The notes below the pieces were generated by a model. The model searched no databases, was not told where the DNA came from, and worked only from the letters and a program-made list of their open reading frames with translations. From Echinococcus granulosus (taxonomy: Eukaryota > Platyhelminthes > Cestoda > Cyclophyllidea > Taeniidae), in contig NW_020170405.1 in NCBI RefSeq assembly GCF_000524195.1, forward strand, positions 283,198-347,197: 64,000 bases of DNA, written 5' to 3'. This document shows, one piece after another, positions 12,501-23,833 of the stretch (position 1 is its first letter; each line of letters begins with the position of its first letter). Both the position numbers and the translations under genes were made by a program.

Positions 12501-15500
12501 ACGGGGCGAGGATTTGTTCTGCTGCTCACACAAATAAACAGGAGTAGAACTGCTGCCATTATGACCTGAGGTCATGCATTCAGCGATATCACTGACATAT
12601 ATTCTACGATATCGCGCAAACTTTCCGACATCTTTATTCAAAGCATCTTCATATTTAAATAAGAGCAACTTGGATGACGCATTAAGAAAAGCATGAGGCA
12701 ATTTGAAGTTGGCTGTATCAGTCTACTTGTTCGCTTTCATCCACTTTCATGGGGTTGTGCAGTAACAGACATGGTAAGAAATTCCGACAGCAAAATATAC
12801 GCATATCCCCTGTGACTACATTAACGCATTACTTTCTTCTCGGCTCAGTTTTTCTAGGATTGGCAGTGTGCCAATGCTAAAGCAACAAAGCTGTAGGGGA
12901 GTGGTACGGTAATGGCCGTTTTAAGCCGTTGCTTAGATGGTAGAGACACAAATTAGCCGGTGTCAAATCCATTTTACCTGCTTTTAATACTCCAATCACC
13001 AGTCCATTGGAAGGAGCTCCCCTTGTGCATTCAGTCTGCCATCCCCATGGCCAATTTTAATCTACCGAAATGCATGCTAAAATTGACAAGTTAACATACA
13101 CAATTACTCAAATTTTGTCGTACATTCAAACGCCGCCTGAGTTTGAATAAATATGCATTAGAGTTCCAAACTTCCATAAAACGTTAATGAAATGGTACTT
13201 CACATTAGTTCCACGAAATCTCCTCACTTTCTGTGGACATCCCGAATAATGCTGATTGGCCAATCAAGGAGTAGTGAGGTGGAGATCACGCTCACTCGGA
13301 GCTGTTACAATTCAAAATCTTCTACATTTTACTGCTGTAGGTAGACCGAGATCGCAGCATTCAATTTTCTGCAGGCTTTTTGAATGTAGAGTCACCTAGT
13401 TGCAATGCTTGCCCTGCGTACTGACGTGAATGGCGCAGCCTTCTCGTGTTGTTACTATGGCGATACAGAGTTGAGCTTGCATCCTGGCACGTTGCAATAC
13501 TCAGATTCGGGTAACAAGTTATAAAGAAGGCCACTTTGTCAACCTTTACTGATCCTAAACTTTTATTCAGTCGGTACAGGTTTATCAGGCAAAACTCGAT
13601 CATAGGTGCTCTAAGATGTAAGTACCATCTACTACAAAGACTAGTGCGTGCGTTAATCACGACAAAATGCTATTAATTTATAAATGCAGTAGTAAACACA
13701 CAACCTTTAACTAAATAATTAACTTTGGTGGAAAATAGTGTACTTCCCTCAGTAAATTCTACATTACGACGTCATTTAGTTGTTATCAAAAGGTCTCAAT
13801 GGTCAATAGTGCTTCAACTATGATAGTCTCTCCGATGCAGTCGAAAGGTTGATTTTTATGGTTGAAAGGGACTGCTGCTGTGAACACAATTACTTGCCTG
13901 CATGCGCTGTGTTAAAATGTGTATTTTACCTTACCACCAATGACGACGTGAGGGCGATGTCGCGGGGCGTCTCTGCAGTACTGACAAGTTTTCTGTCTTG
14001 AAGCTTTGCACGCATTGGCTAAACACTGCAAGCAGCGATTTCTAAATTCCAACATTAGTGATAACATCCCTGTCTACACCAATCTCTCGGCAAATGCACT
14101 GGCATATTCTGCCTTCTAATAGCTTTTCGGCTGTAACCCGTTATATGAAATTTGTTTCTTGATTTGAGGAGGCTAAATCTGAAATCTTTGTACATACTAC
14201 GATACCTCACTTTACAAAATGAGATGAAAATAAAACATTATAGTGGTTTATACTTTCCACTTAAGAAGCCTAGTTCAATTCGTAGGGAGAACGAGGGATA
14301 AAATAGAAGGCCATTTGTCTTGCTCAGCATTCGAGGGTCCGTTGGCAGTGCGCGAACGGGGGGACGTTGAAGGCAGTATTGCATTGGGACTTCGCAATAC
14401 CGACCTTTAAAAAAAACTTTATTCTGATATGAAGGAAGGGAATTTATGCAAACTGCCAGTACTGCATCCATATTTATTCATGGCCTTCGTTGTATATTCC
14501 CAGACTTGATAAAATGTTGACTTGAATGAGAAAAGGATTAGTCTGGTCGGTTTAATTTTAACACATCCACTTATTGCTGTTTTCAATTGCACTTAAACAA
14601 ACGAAAAACTCCGAAGGAGAGGTTGATGTGACTACTGGCTTGGCTAAAGAGGTGTCCAGATAGCACAGGTTTTGAAGTTCACCCAGCTTAGGTTTTTCCG
14701 TCCCCCTTTGCAAGAGACGCAGTTTGCAAAAGTGGAAGTGATGCTGACGTCCTCATTTTGACTTGGTGAATCCAATTGTACACATAAGGGATAGCGTGTC
14801 AGGCGATTCGGGGAGTTACTTCACATCGCCCAGATATGAAACGTGACAAAACTTTCAGCAGCGTACAGCACAAGCAGTTCTCACAATTTATCCATAACCT
14901 TTGGCGTTAGTCTACCCAGATTTGGGTTACGTCGGCGAAAATACAGTCTTGTCACCTTGTGTTGATTACAGCGCAGTTTCAACGGGAATCTGAAGGCGAA
15001 ATTGGCCACCTTGGACTACGATAATGGATTTTATGAATACCATGGCACTGCAGTGTCGATATTGTTAAGAAAAAGTGAATTGAAGCACAAATTTCGAGTC
15101 AGCTGCTTGACCTCTTATTGCGGAAAAGTGTCCACTCTGCCGTTGGAAACGATGTGATGCTTCGTTGTGGAGCATGTCAACGATCAGAGGGGGCACTGCC
15201 GGAGGATAGGCTTCCAAAAGCAAGCTTTAAGTGCATTCTAGTGTTAGCATAACAGGAGATGAGTAGAACCCCAAGAAAGCTCCCGGTCATGGTGTAATTA
15301 ACGTTGTTAGGATCTTTACGAAATCGGGACTTTTGTACAGAAGGACTAGGATCAGACTCATGAGCATTTCCGTGTCAGTGCCTAACAGGCTACTGTAGAG
15401 GTAGAAAGATTTGATGAGCATCAGTTTGTTTTCTTTATAGAACACCCCTTTAAGTAAAATTCAACAGTGGCTATTTTAAGGGCAATTCCTGTAATCTGCT

Positions 15501-17140
15501 TTCCTTTTGTCTTGTGCCTTATGATCGAAAAATTGGCTAAACTATACGGATGGGCTGATGCATCACCATTGCGCTGCACTGAAGTCGTAAAGCACTGTCT
15601 GCCGTTTACAAATGGATGAACATCAGTGAATTCAAAAATCATCTTGTGTCTTCCTAGTTGTAGTCGTTTGGCATGATTCCTTAATTTTATGACCCTTAGA
15701 TTGGATCCGACAACTCTTATCTAAAGTAGACCGTTTGAAATTCTCGAAAATGCAAAATGGAACTGAATTTGGAGAAATGAAAAGTCAAATTCACCAAGCA
15801 CACTCCTGATATGCCAGATTGCCTAAAAACTAGAAAATTGGCACAATTAGTGTGGGGAAACATGTTTTGGCTGTTGCGATTTAGCAGCAGAATTCTTTCT
15901 TCCTTTAAAATAAACAAAGGTAAAAATCAAGCTTGTTTGACAGGGAATTTCGATACTGAGGGTTCAAAAGCAGCATAGAATTGTGGCCATCTGCGAATAA
16001 GCACATCAAGATCATTCAAAAGTCCACCGCACCATTAGCTCACAAGAGCGATGAGCAACGCCTTGTTCAATTCCTAGCTACGGCTTAGACCTTGTCCACT
16101 TCCTCCTTCCTCTTTGATTACACTTCGGACTACGTTGAAATGTATTCTGCCTCTCTGCTTGACGTCACACCTGTGAAAAAGGGGTCCATCATCGTGGAAA
16201 ACACACCTGGCTCCTTTTGGAGAATTTCGGAATTACTACTAATATTCGCCATTTTGCTTTCAGCCAACCTTTCCGTCCTATTACCCGTAAGATTCACTTC
16301 AGTTCTTGCATTAACCAGCCTGATGTTTCACGAATTCTTCACTGACAGTTAGGGCCGATGTAAATGGCACATTCATAGCCTACCACTATTTTCTGTTTCG
16401 ACAGCTTACACGTAGGTTCTTGATGCTGTTGGAAATGTTCTTGGGAGTGCCGTTGTGACAGAGACCTTCAAAGGCGGACAGGCCTTTACGACAGCAGACA
16501 GTGATTCTACACCTGATCACATCTCTCCCTCCACTTCTTCATTTTCATCTTTTTGTTCTCATTATTACAACAAACTGTCGGTAAAAGTTGGGATCCGGTG
16601 GCAAGGGTCTGATTGACTTCCCTCAGCTTCCATAGGGACACCTCGTGGTAAATTGCATGCGATGGTGTTTTCGTCTTACTAGATCGCCATACTGCACTCG
16701 TGACCAGCCGTTCTACCCGAGTGAATGAATGAAAGAAATGTCTCGATTGGATGTTTTCAGTAAGCTAAATTCTCCTTTTAAATTTTACGATTATCTTCTT
16801 GGTATTATCACGTTCTAGTTTTCCATTAGCTGGCATTACTGTTGCTTTAATCTCGAATTCAGGACTTTTTGAGACAAACTCTGTGAGAATTGAATAGAAT
16901 CTCCGCAACGCTTCTCCAACTCCCTGTTGCTTAAAGGTTTAAATTCGTAAATGCGGTAGTCCTTGTGAGAAAATAAATCAACACTCCCAATTGTAAAGCC
17001 TGCGATTCAAAACATAACCCATGAAATTACGACAAATAGCCTCAAGAAAGCTTTTTGAAGAATGTACTAGACTGGTAATTAGTGTTTATTTGACTGTAAA
17101 GGTAGTGAATAAAGTCGGGCAAAAAACGGTCCGCCGGCGG
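9556..17140. other. Long intergenic stretch, no recognised gene
   Basis: About 7.6 kb of mostly A/T-leaning sequence with only short ORFs (at most about 136 aa) and no recognisable family. A plus-strand open stretch at 10571-10733 ends at a GTAAGT donor after an acceptor-like ACACAG, so it might be an exon, but its peptide is not recognised. A minus-strand ORF at 15421-15642 has a protein-like composition without identifiable homology. Confidence 0.4.
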
Positions 17141-18045
17141 TCACTTCCGCAAAACAAGAACTTCGTACCGCTCAACCGCCTTCTCCTCCCCGCCGTAGGG
17201 GATGTACGCGCATGAGTGGCCCATGTGGACCTGAAAGTGAAAACATTGGACGGCTATCTCAAGCCCCGAAACCGCATGAAAAAGTGGAGGGCATTTTGTC
17301 AAGTCGTTGCGGTCACTTGTGAAGACACAAAGAAGGGCTTTACTCATCACATTACCCACCTTTCCTACACACATTTCTCCCTGACATGGCGCCTTGCAAA
17401 TATAGAGAGGCTCGCCATCACTTGCTATTCCGGCAATGATTGCATTCTTGGGCACATCGCCATCGCTATCTGCGACCCACTTGTAGCTGTCAAATGGGAA
17501 AGGCAAAACTACACATCCTTGCAAAAATACTGTGAGCGTTTACATAGTTAAAATCAGGAACAAAAAGTAAGATTAGTGACGAATGGCAATCCAAGCATGA
17601 ATCGCCTTATCAACGGTACCTTGGCATAAAGCTTTACTAAAGGCTTTCAACAGGATAATTAAACTAAACTCTATTTTCCTCTTTACTCTGCATTGAATGT
17701 TTACCCTCCATCTTTTGAAATTTTAAATTGGCTGTCAGTAATTTGATGCCTGTAGACAGTGCAATAGCTGGGAGGTATATAATTTGAACTCTACCATGCG
17801 CCACCGCAAGTGACGGTAGTGTCGCAGAGAATTTCGCAAAACGAGACCTCATGCTCCTTCCCACCATACGGCAAGTAGCATGTCTGGTACCGTTGTACGT
17901 ATTTGCCAGGAATCTTTTCACCACTCAACTCTGCCCTCGCCACGAAGATGCCATCGTCGACTTCAAGTGCACCAACCGGAATTTCGCGTCCACGCATAGG
18001 AACCCAGCTCAAGCCAAGCTGAAAACCCTTTCCGATTTTGGCCAT
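17141..18045 (-). CDS. DM9-repeat (DUF3421) protein
   Basis: Small lectin-like protein built of two DM9 repeats. DM9 proteins are abundant in flatworms and in some invertebrates bind mannose or act in pathogen recognition; the role here is unknown. Minus-strand exons: 17795-18045, 17360-17486 and 17141-17230, with introns of 308 and 129 bp. The phases (2, then 0) join cleanly into 155 aa, close to the length of two-repeat DM9 proteins of flukes. Repeat 1 (about residues 12-75) shows LSWVPMRG, IPVGALEVDDGIFVARAE, IPGKY and CYLPYGGKEHEV. Repeat 2 (about 85-150) shows YKWVADSDGDVPKNAI, GEPLYICKA, VGKVHMGHS and AYIPYGGEE, ending ERYEVLVL. There is no signal peptide, consistent with a cytosolic protein. 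The start ATG is six bases after a TTTCAG acceptor; possible untranslated first exons end at GTGAGT donors at 18329 and 18821. Confidence 0.9.
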
Positions 18046-21000
18046 TTTCTCCTGAAATTTCATTTTTAACACAAACGTTAGTGCATTTATTGATTCATCT
18101 TGGATGCAAAAATGTGAATAGGTAGTGGGAACCCTCAGTATTTGCATTCCAGCCATTCCATCATTGTTTATCCAACTAGCCGATTGAATTATCACTGTTC
18201 GGATTCGCAAACAAAGGGGTCCATCAGACTCATGTGCATCCCCTCTGCGATAAGTATCTTTGACTATCCGGGTAACCGATATAATTCCTCCCTTTCTTGC
18301 CATCAATCACCACTACAAGTGAACTCACCTGAACAGAATGCTATCATTTTCTAGTTACGGGTGACACGTCTTGTTTCATCTGATTTGACATAGCTCCCTA
18401 CTTATAAAATCAAGTTGTAGTAGGTAGCCATTTTTTAGGGATAAGGAACACCCATTTGGCTTAGTAACGCGAACCTACACAATTCTTGTTTATCATCCTG
18501 CACAGCATCTGCAAATGAAATCAACTTACTGCTCAGCAAACAAAAGTGTATTTTATGAGTAATGAAAAAAGACAATACATCGGAAAAAATTCACAAAATT
18601 AAACCTACAACGACCGGTAAAGCCCATATTTTTTTTCCTCTCGATTGCACCGATTTTATATTTATTATGAATGAGCCATCAGTCTAGGTCTCAGGAATAT
18701 ACTAATAAACAATGAGGCAAAGGAAAGGGTTCCATAAAAATTGAAATCTCTCTATTAGAACTATTGAATGGGTAAAAAGACTACCAAACCGCTGACACCA
18801 GTAAAGGTAGGTGAACTCACCAAGTCAATTCCACCACCGCATTCATCAGCGTGAGTGCGCGCTTTATAAAGCCTCGCTTCGCCACGACCTTGAGGCCACC
18901 AGTCAGTGAGGTGCGTAGGTGACATTGGCGGCCACGTAGGGCGCAGGTGACCTTGGCGCGATGTGATGCAGTTTACATTTATTCACATCTTACCTTGCAC
19001 CACACATCGCAAGCATCCAAATGGGCCTTCAAAGCAGCATCAGGCAGACCTAGCTCATCCTCAACTTGCCGAACTTAACTTTGCTGGTGGCTACAAAAGT
19101 GGTACCAACACAATGAATTCTGCCAACTTGACATAAGTTTTAAAATTCTTTCTTTAAATGTCAAACTTTGGCTTTTGGTTTGTACCTCTGTGGAATTCAA
19201 AATGAGGGCGAGAGTGCGTTCAAATTCGCTAAAAAGGAGAGAAGCAGCAATTCTGCTTTTTCGCCTAATGTTCGCGTCATGTGTTGTGATTTACTGAAGG
19301 CTGAAGTGTAGGGAAGTGGTTTTCATTCTACCGTAAGCTTTAATGGTGCTACCGAGAAAATGCACACAACCTTGTGCAATAGCTGGTACGTAGTCACTCC
19401 GAGGCGTTTCGTTACCATCTCATGGTGCCAAATGTTCAAACATGGCGAAAAAAGGCTAAAAGATGAAGGATGTGCTCTAACAGAAATAAAGCAATATAAA
19501 ATGCTGAAATAATTATGAAAGGTTTCTGGTACATCCAAACCCTGCACCGCCTTAGTACCTGATCCTTAACATGTGCCTCCAGAGCCATATTATCGGCCCC
19601 GCTTAAAGCCAAATCCAGACGCTGTTGAAGAGAAAACGGTAGTGTGGGAGTCTTGGCATTTGCATAATCTTGCTTTAAGATTCCATGGCTGGGCAGTGAG
19701 ATACAAACTTGCCAATTCGATGATTACCAAATGGCAAATGAGTTGCTTGTTCCAGCTTGTGTCGAAATCACAAGCAAGCACACATGAGTAATTACCTCGA
19801 CGGTATCCCTGTTATATGTTATGAGCGTCTTAGATAAGATTTTAAAAAATTTGACTAGAATATTTGTTACTGAGGCTCCTATTTTACCACACTCCCTGTA
19901 AAGAGACTGTTATGGAGTGCTATTTATGTGCCTGAGCCAGAAATTGTGGCGAGCTATCAACCGAGGTAATTAGGAGACAAAGACCCCACTAAGGACTTCC
20001 TTACTAGCCGGCGGGAATGAGTTGGATGGTGGTATAGCCTATGCCATCTTAACGCCAGCCTGACTACCAAAAACATTTGAAGCCTATCTGTATGTGCCAA
20101 TGACTCATCAGGTCAATTAAAGATGGCGAAAGTTTCGAGATAATCTAGAATGTGCATGGGGTTGTAAATGAATCTACCAATTCCTCTCGCAATTAAAAAC
20201 CAGTAGCGGTCGCTTCATCTCACGCCTCCACCCACCAAAGTGCCGTTTCGATGTACAAAATCGACCAAGATCCACCTGAATCTTATACTACAGTCTGCCC
20301 ATCAGTAGGATACCACTTTGTCTGCTGGTTCCGCATTGTGCAGCGGGCACAATCAGTGGCGATGCTTCATCTAGGCGTTCTTTCCGATTTTAACGTCAAA
20401 CGAGTGCTTAGTGTTTGCACAAAATCTTTTCTGGTAATCGAATGAATGTGTCTCGGCAGATGATCGTAGGTGCAGACGCCAGTACCTGTTTTTAATTTTG
20501 TTGAGGCTTCTAATTTGCGACTTTTGAAGCCGTTTTGTGAGCTCAGGACCATCGCTGCTGTGACGGAGGTAGGCTTGCATCGGCTGGTGTTTGGCTACTT
20601 CGAACGCAATCGCCTAGATTTGTCTGGTACATCAGTAGAAATTTTTTTATAAGCCATTACTAGCAGTTGCCTCTTGCCTTCGTGATTTCAGTAGCGATCG
20701 CTTGAATGTCTCAACAAGCCGCTTTGCTTACCCATCAGACTGGGGTAAAGAGGTGGGAGCACATATTCGTAATATCGTCTTGACGACATTTGTAATGGGA
20801 ATCTTATGGAGTAAAACGGATTCCGTTATCCATGGCCGACATCGCTTAGAGTCACTTTTGTCTGAATATCTAGTATATCACTTGCAGCATTTTGGCTGTC
20901 ATGGCCGGGACCACCAAAAAGGTAAGAGACGCCGTCGATCAATTCGTCAAAGCCGAGGCGAATATGTGAAAATAACCCTTCCGTAACACCTTTTCGGGTC

Positions 21001-21651
21001 GCAGAGATGCCCGGTGGAGATAGGCATCTCGAACCAATCGCCGGGTACTGCTGGAAAAACCTAAACCCTATGACGTCTCCAAATCCCATGAAATGTGTTG
21101 CAAAAGCTGGCCATGGTGTGCCATCATGGCCTCGGGATAAAATCAACGCACGACGTTGATCGCAATGACTTACTAAAGGGTGTCTTTTTTGTTACTTTTC
21201 TTTGTGTAGCACTATCATGCATTCTTCTGCAAGGCATAAGTAAATAGATATGCTCTTTTTAAAGGGTACAGGACCATCATTCTGTGTGGTAAGAAAGAGG
21301 CGAAAATTTTGAAATGGAAACATTAAAGCATTTCGCGATACCTTCTAATCTAGAACTTAGTGCACTTTTTCGACTAGAATTGTCAAAATAAATTAGCTCT
21401 TGTATTCATTTTCGTTTAATTGATAAAACACTTGACAATAACAACTAGACTTTTTGAATCGCACGATTAGTGACCTATGGGAGGACATAACTCCTACACC
21501 ATGGGCTACCGTTTATTCGGTCATGATCGCTTTAAATAATTCCACATTTTGCTAATTCATGCAGCAGGAGAATGTTGGTGCAAGGCTAAAATTTGATTTA
21601 TTCTGTTTGGTTCGACATTACCAGGGGTAATCGAAAGGAGCAAAAAGTTAC
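18046..21651. other. Intergenic, upstream of the DM9 gene
   Basis: No recognised coding gene. Minus-strand CAG|GTGAGT and TTG|GTGAGT donors at 18329/18328 and 18821/18820 may end untranslated first exons of the DM9 gene. A GC-rich block at 18820-18975 is listed separately. Overlapping ORFs at 19.3-19.8 and 20.2-21.1 kb are short and unrecognised. Confidence 0.4.
18820..18975 (-). promoter_or_regulatory. GC-rich promoter-like block
   Basis: This GC-rich island stands out from the AT-rich flanks. It holds a perfect palindrome CTTTATAAAG (18862-18871) with a TATA-like core, and two near-identical 16-mers (18915-18930 and 18943-18958, one mismatch in the shared GGTGACNTTGGCG core). A minus-strand GTGAGT donor sits at its edge. 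It lies about 0.8 kb upstream of the DM9 start, so a promoter or first-exon role is plausible but unproven. Confidence 0.35.
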
Positions 21652-22138
21652 TGTAATACTTTGCTTAGCTGTTTAACGCCTCTTTTGGTTTCGCAGGCGC
21701 TTAAAGCTCTGCCTTTGTACTTCCACTAGGCCTCCGGGCCATGACAGTAGAGCTCAATCACTCTCTCTATTGATAATGCGCATTCCGCTCAAGTATTGCC
21801 TTCATTCGTTCTCCAGGAAGTCTTGAGACGCCACAATTACAATGCTACAATAGTACCATATCTTTGAACCTAGAGAATAATTTTGAGTATACTGCATCAA
21901 ATCAAAAAACCCGACTTGGGCAAAGTATCACCTACTGCTGTAAAATAGTTTAGTGTAATACGATGGTTGTTTGTCTCCCGGCTTTAGTGAGGAGCCACTT
22001 TTGGTCTTTGTACCACGCCGGATTGGCTGGCCTTTGGGCCATGCCAGTAGCCCAAATACCTTCTCTGTGCCTAATATATGTATTCTGCCCGGGTATTTTG
22101 TCTACTTTCGTCTTCAGGGAAGTCTGGGGGCTGCCACA
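21652..22138 (+). mobile_element. TRIM-like miniature LTR retrotransposon
   Basis: Two same-orientation LTR-like units, 21652-21835 (184 bp) and 21954-22138 (185 bp), flank a 118-bp non-coding interior. Both start TGTAATAC and end CCACA, and share internal blocks such as GGGCCATGNCAGTAG. The outer flanks carry the same 4 bp, TTAC (21648-21651 and 22139-22142), a possible target-site duplication. No gag or pol is encoded. The two LTRs differ considerably, so either the insertion is old or these are two independent LTRs. Non-coding LTR elements (TRIMs) have been described in taeniid tapeworms; assignment to that family is inference. Confidence 0.7.
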
Positions 22139-22339
22139 TTACCAACTGCAATAACTCATATGAGGTCCTAGATGGTCGAGCATGCTAACCACGAAGGTGT
22201 TCATTCATTAGATTTTATTTCCCATCTTACTTTAACACTCTCAACGAGTATTAGTATAAAACTGGTCCAACACCCATCAAGTTGTTGAGAAGCCAACTGT
22301 TAAGCAAATTTATTCAAGATAATTCTCAAGGTGACACAG

Positions 22340-22495
22340 TGTATCTCCCCAAGACAGATCATATATATTTGATACGTAGAAGATATTAGGGTTACTAGCA
22401 TGGCCCAAAGTCCAGCCCACCCGTCGAGGTGCAGTGGCTGACAAAATAGCACTTTACCAAAAACCGACCGCTAAACAAACAACCAACGTATTACA
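22340..22495 (-). mobile_element. TRIM-like LTR copy, inverted and partly deleted
   Basis: Starts TGTATCTCCCC and ends GTATTACA, the reverse complement of the family LTR. It carries the CTAGCATGGCCCAAAG and AACAAACAACCAACG blocks. At 156 bp it is shorter than full-length copies because of a deletion in the first third. It lies 201 bp from the oppositely oriented LTR that ends at 22138. Confidence 0.7.
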
Positions 22496-23112
22496 GTGTT
22501 ATTTTAGTACACGAATACAGCTAGTGCAATTTAGTGTAAAAAATTAAGCCGATCTTATCAGAAGCTAATTAGGTAGAGTGCAAAATTCTACCAGCCCGAA
22601 TTGACACAAGTCGTTGAATTTAATTTCGAAGAAATCGATAAGGTAAAGTAGGAGATAGCTAGTACGGGTTCGCCCTGACTAACCCGCTAGCAATTATTCT
22701 TGGATCAAAATATCTTGAACATACAATCCAAAGACATAAAATTTGGTTGACTAAATAAGAGTGGTTTACCGAATGTGCAACGGTAATGAGGGTGATTTCA
22801 GGTAACTCTTGAAAATTTGAAAATTGTTGATGCCTCACTGCTAAATTTCGTGTGAACCTAGCATCTTTCTCGCATGATATATTTAAATATTTAAAATTCA
22901 TGTTTAAGAACAGCACCTCTTTAATCAGATTAATTAAATTTTGGCATTTAAATAACACGAATTTTAATTGATTTGTGTGAGTGTAAAATTTTTCGTGATC
23001 CTAGCAATCATGCATTATGCCACATGTTTGGCGACCAGATTGTTTCAGTACACCTACCAGCTGGCGTGCGCTGTGTGAATTTTGAGGTGGTTAGCATTGG
23101 ACAGGTTTGAAG
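22496..23112. other. Region upstream of Ran
   Basis: No gene seen. It should contain the Ran promoter and 5' UTR or a trans-splice acceptor; GGACAG ending at 23104 lies eight bases before the start codon. Confidence 0.4.
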
Positions 23113-23833
23113 ATGGCTGAGGATGGTCCTGTGTCCGTCAAACTGGTCCTTGTCGGTGATGGGGGTACAGGTAAAACAACATTTGTGAAGCGTCATCTGA
23201 CGGGAGAGTTTGAAAAAAAATATGTCGGTAAATAGGTGGCATATTCTTATGGAATGTATTTTAGCAACATTGGGTGTTGAAGTTCATCCTTTATCTTTCC
23301 ATACTAATCGTGGAGAAATTCAGTTTAATGTTTGGGATACAGCTGGCCAAGAAAAATTTGGTGGCCTCCGTGATGGCTATTATATTCAGGGCCAATGTGC
23401 CATCATTATGTTTGACGTTACCAGCCGTGTTACTTACAAAAACGTGCCCAACTGGCATCGTGATCTTGTTCGCGTTTGCGAAAATATTCCTATTGTTCTT
23501 TGTGGCAACAAAGTGGATATCAAGGATCGGAAGGTTAAGGCTAAGACCATTACTTTCCACAGGAAAAAGAACCTTCAGTACTACGACATTTCAGCGAAGT
23601 CCAACTACAATTTCGAGAAGCCTTTTCTCTGGCTTGCTCGGAAACTGTATGGTGATCCGAATCTCGAGTTTGTAGCCATGCCTGCTCTTCAACCTCCGGA
23701 CATTCAAATGGACCAGAATTTGGCTCAGGCTTACGAATTGGAACTTCAAGTAGGCTCCGGTTTGCTTATCTATGCACACCTCTAGATGGCTGCCCAGGCT
23801 CCCTTGCCAGATGAAGGAGACGAAGATCTCTGA
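23113..23833 (+). CDS. RAN: Ran GTPase
   Basis: Small nuclear GTPase driving importin/exportin transport and mitotic spindle assembly. Exons 23113-23227, 23265-23749 and 23786-23833 are joined across 37-bp and 36-bp micro-introns (GTAAAT...TTTTAG and GTAGGC...CTCTAG), giving 215 aa (human Ran has 216). The P-loop GDGGTGKTT starts at residue 15. Also visible are the switch I region ending [14 protein letters not shown], switch [13 protein letters not shown] with the catalytic Gln at 67, NKVDIKDR for guanine specificity, [12 protein letters not shown], and the diagnostic acidic tail PDEGDEDL encoded by the last exon. Reading through either micro-intron would truncate the protein. A poly(A) signal AATAAA lies at 23960-23965. 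Confidence 0.98.
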
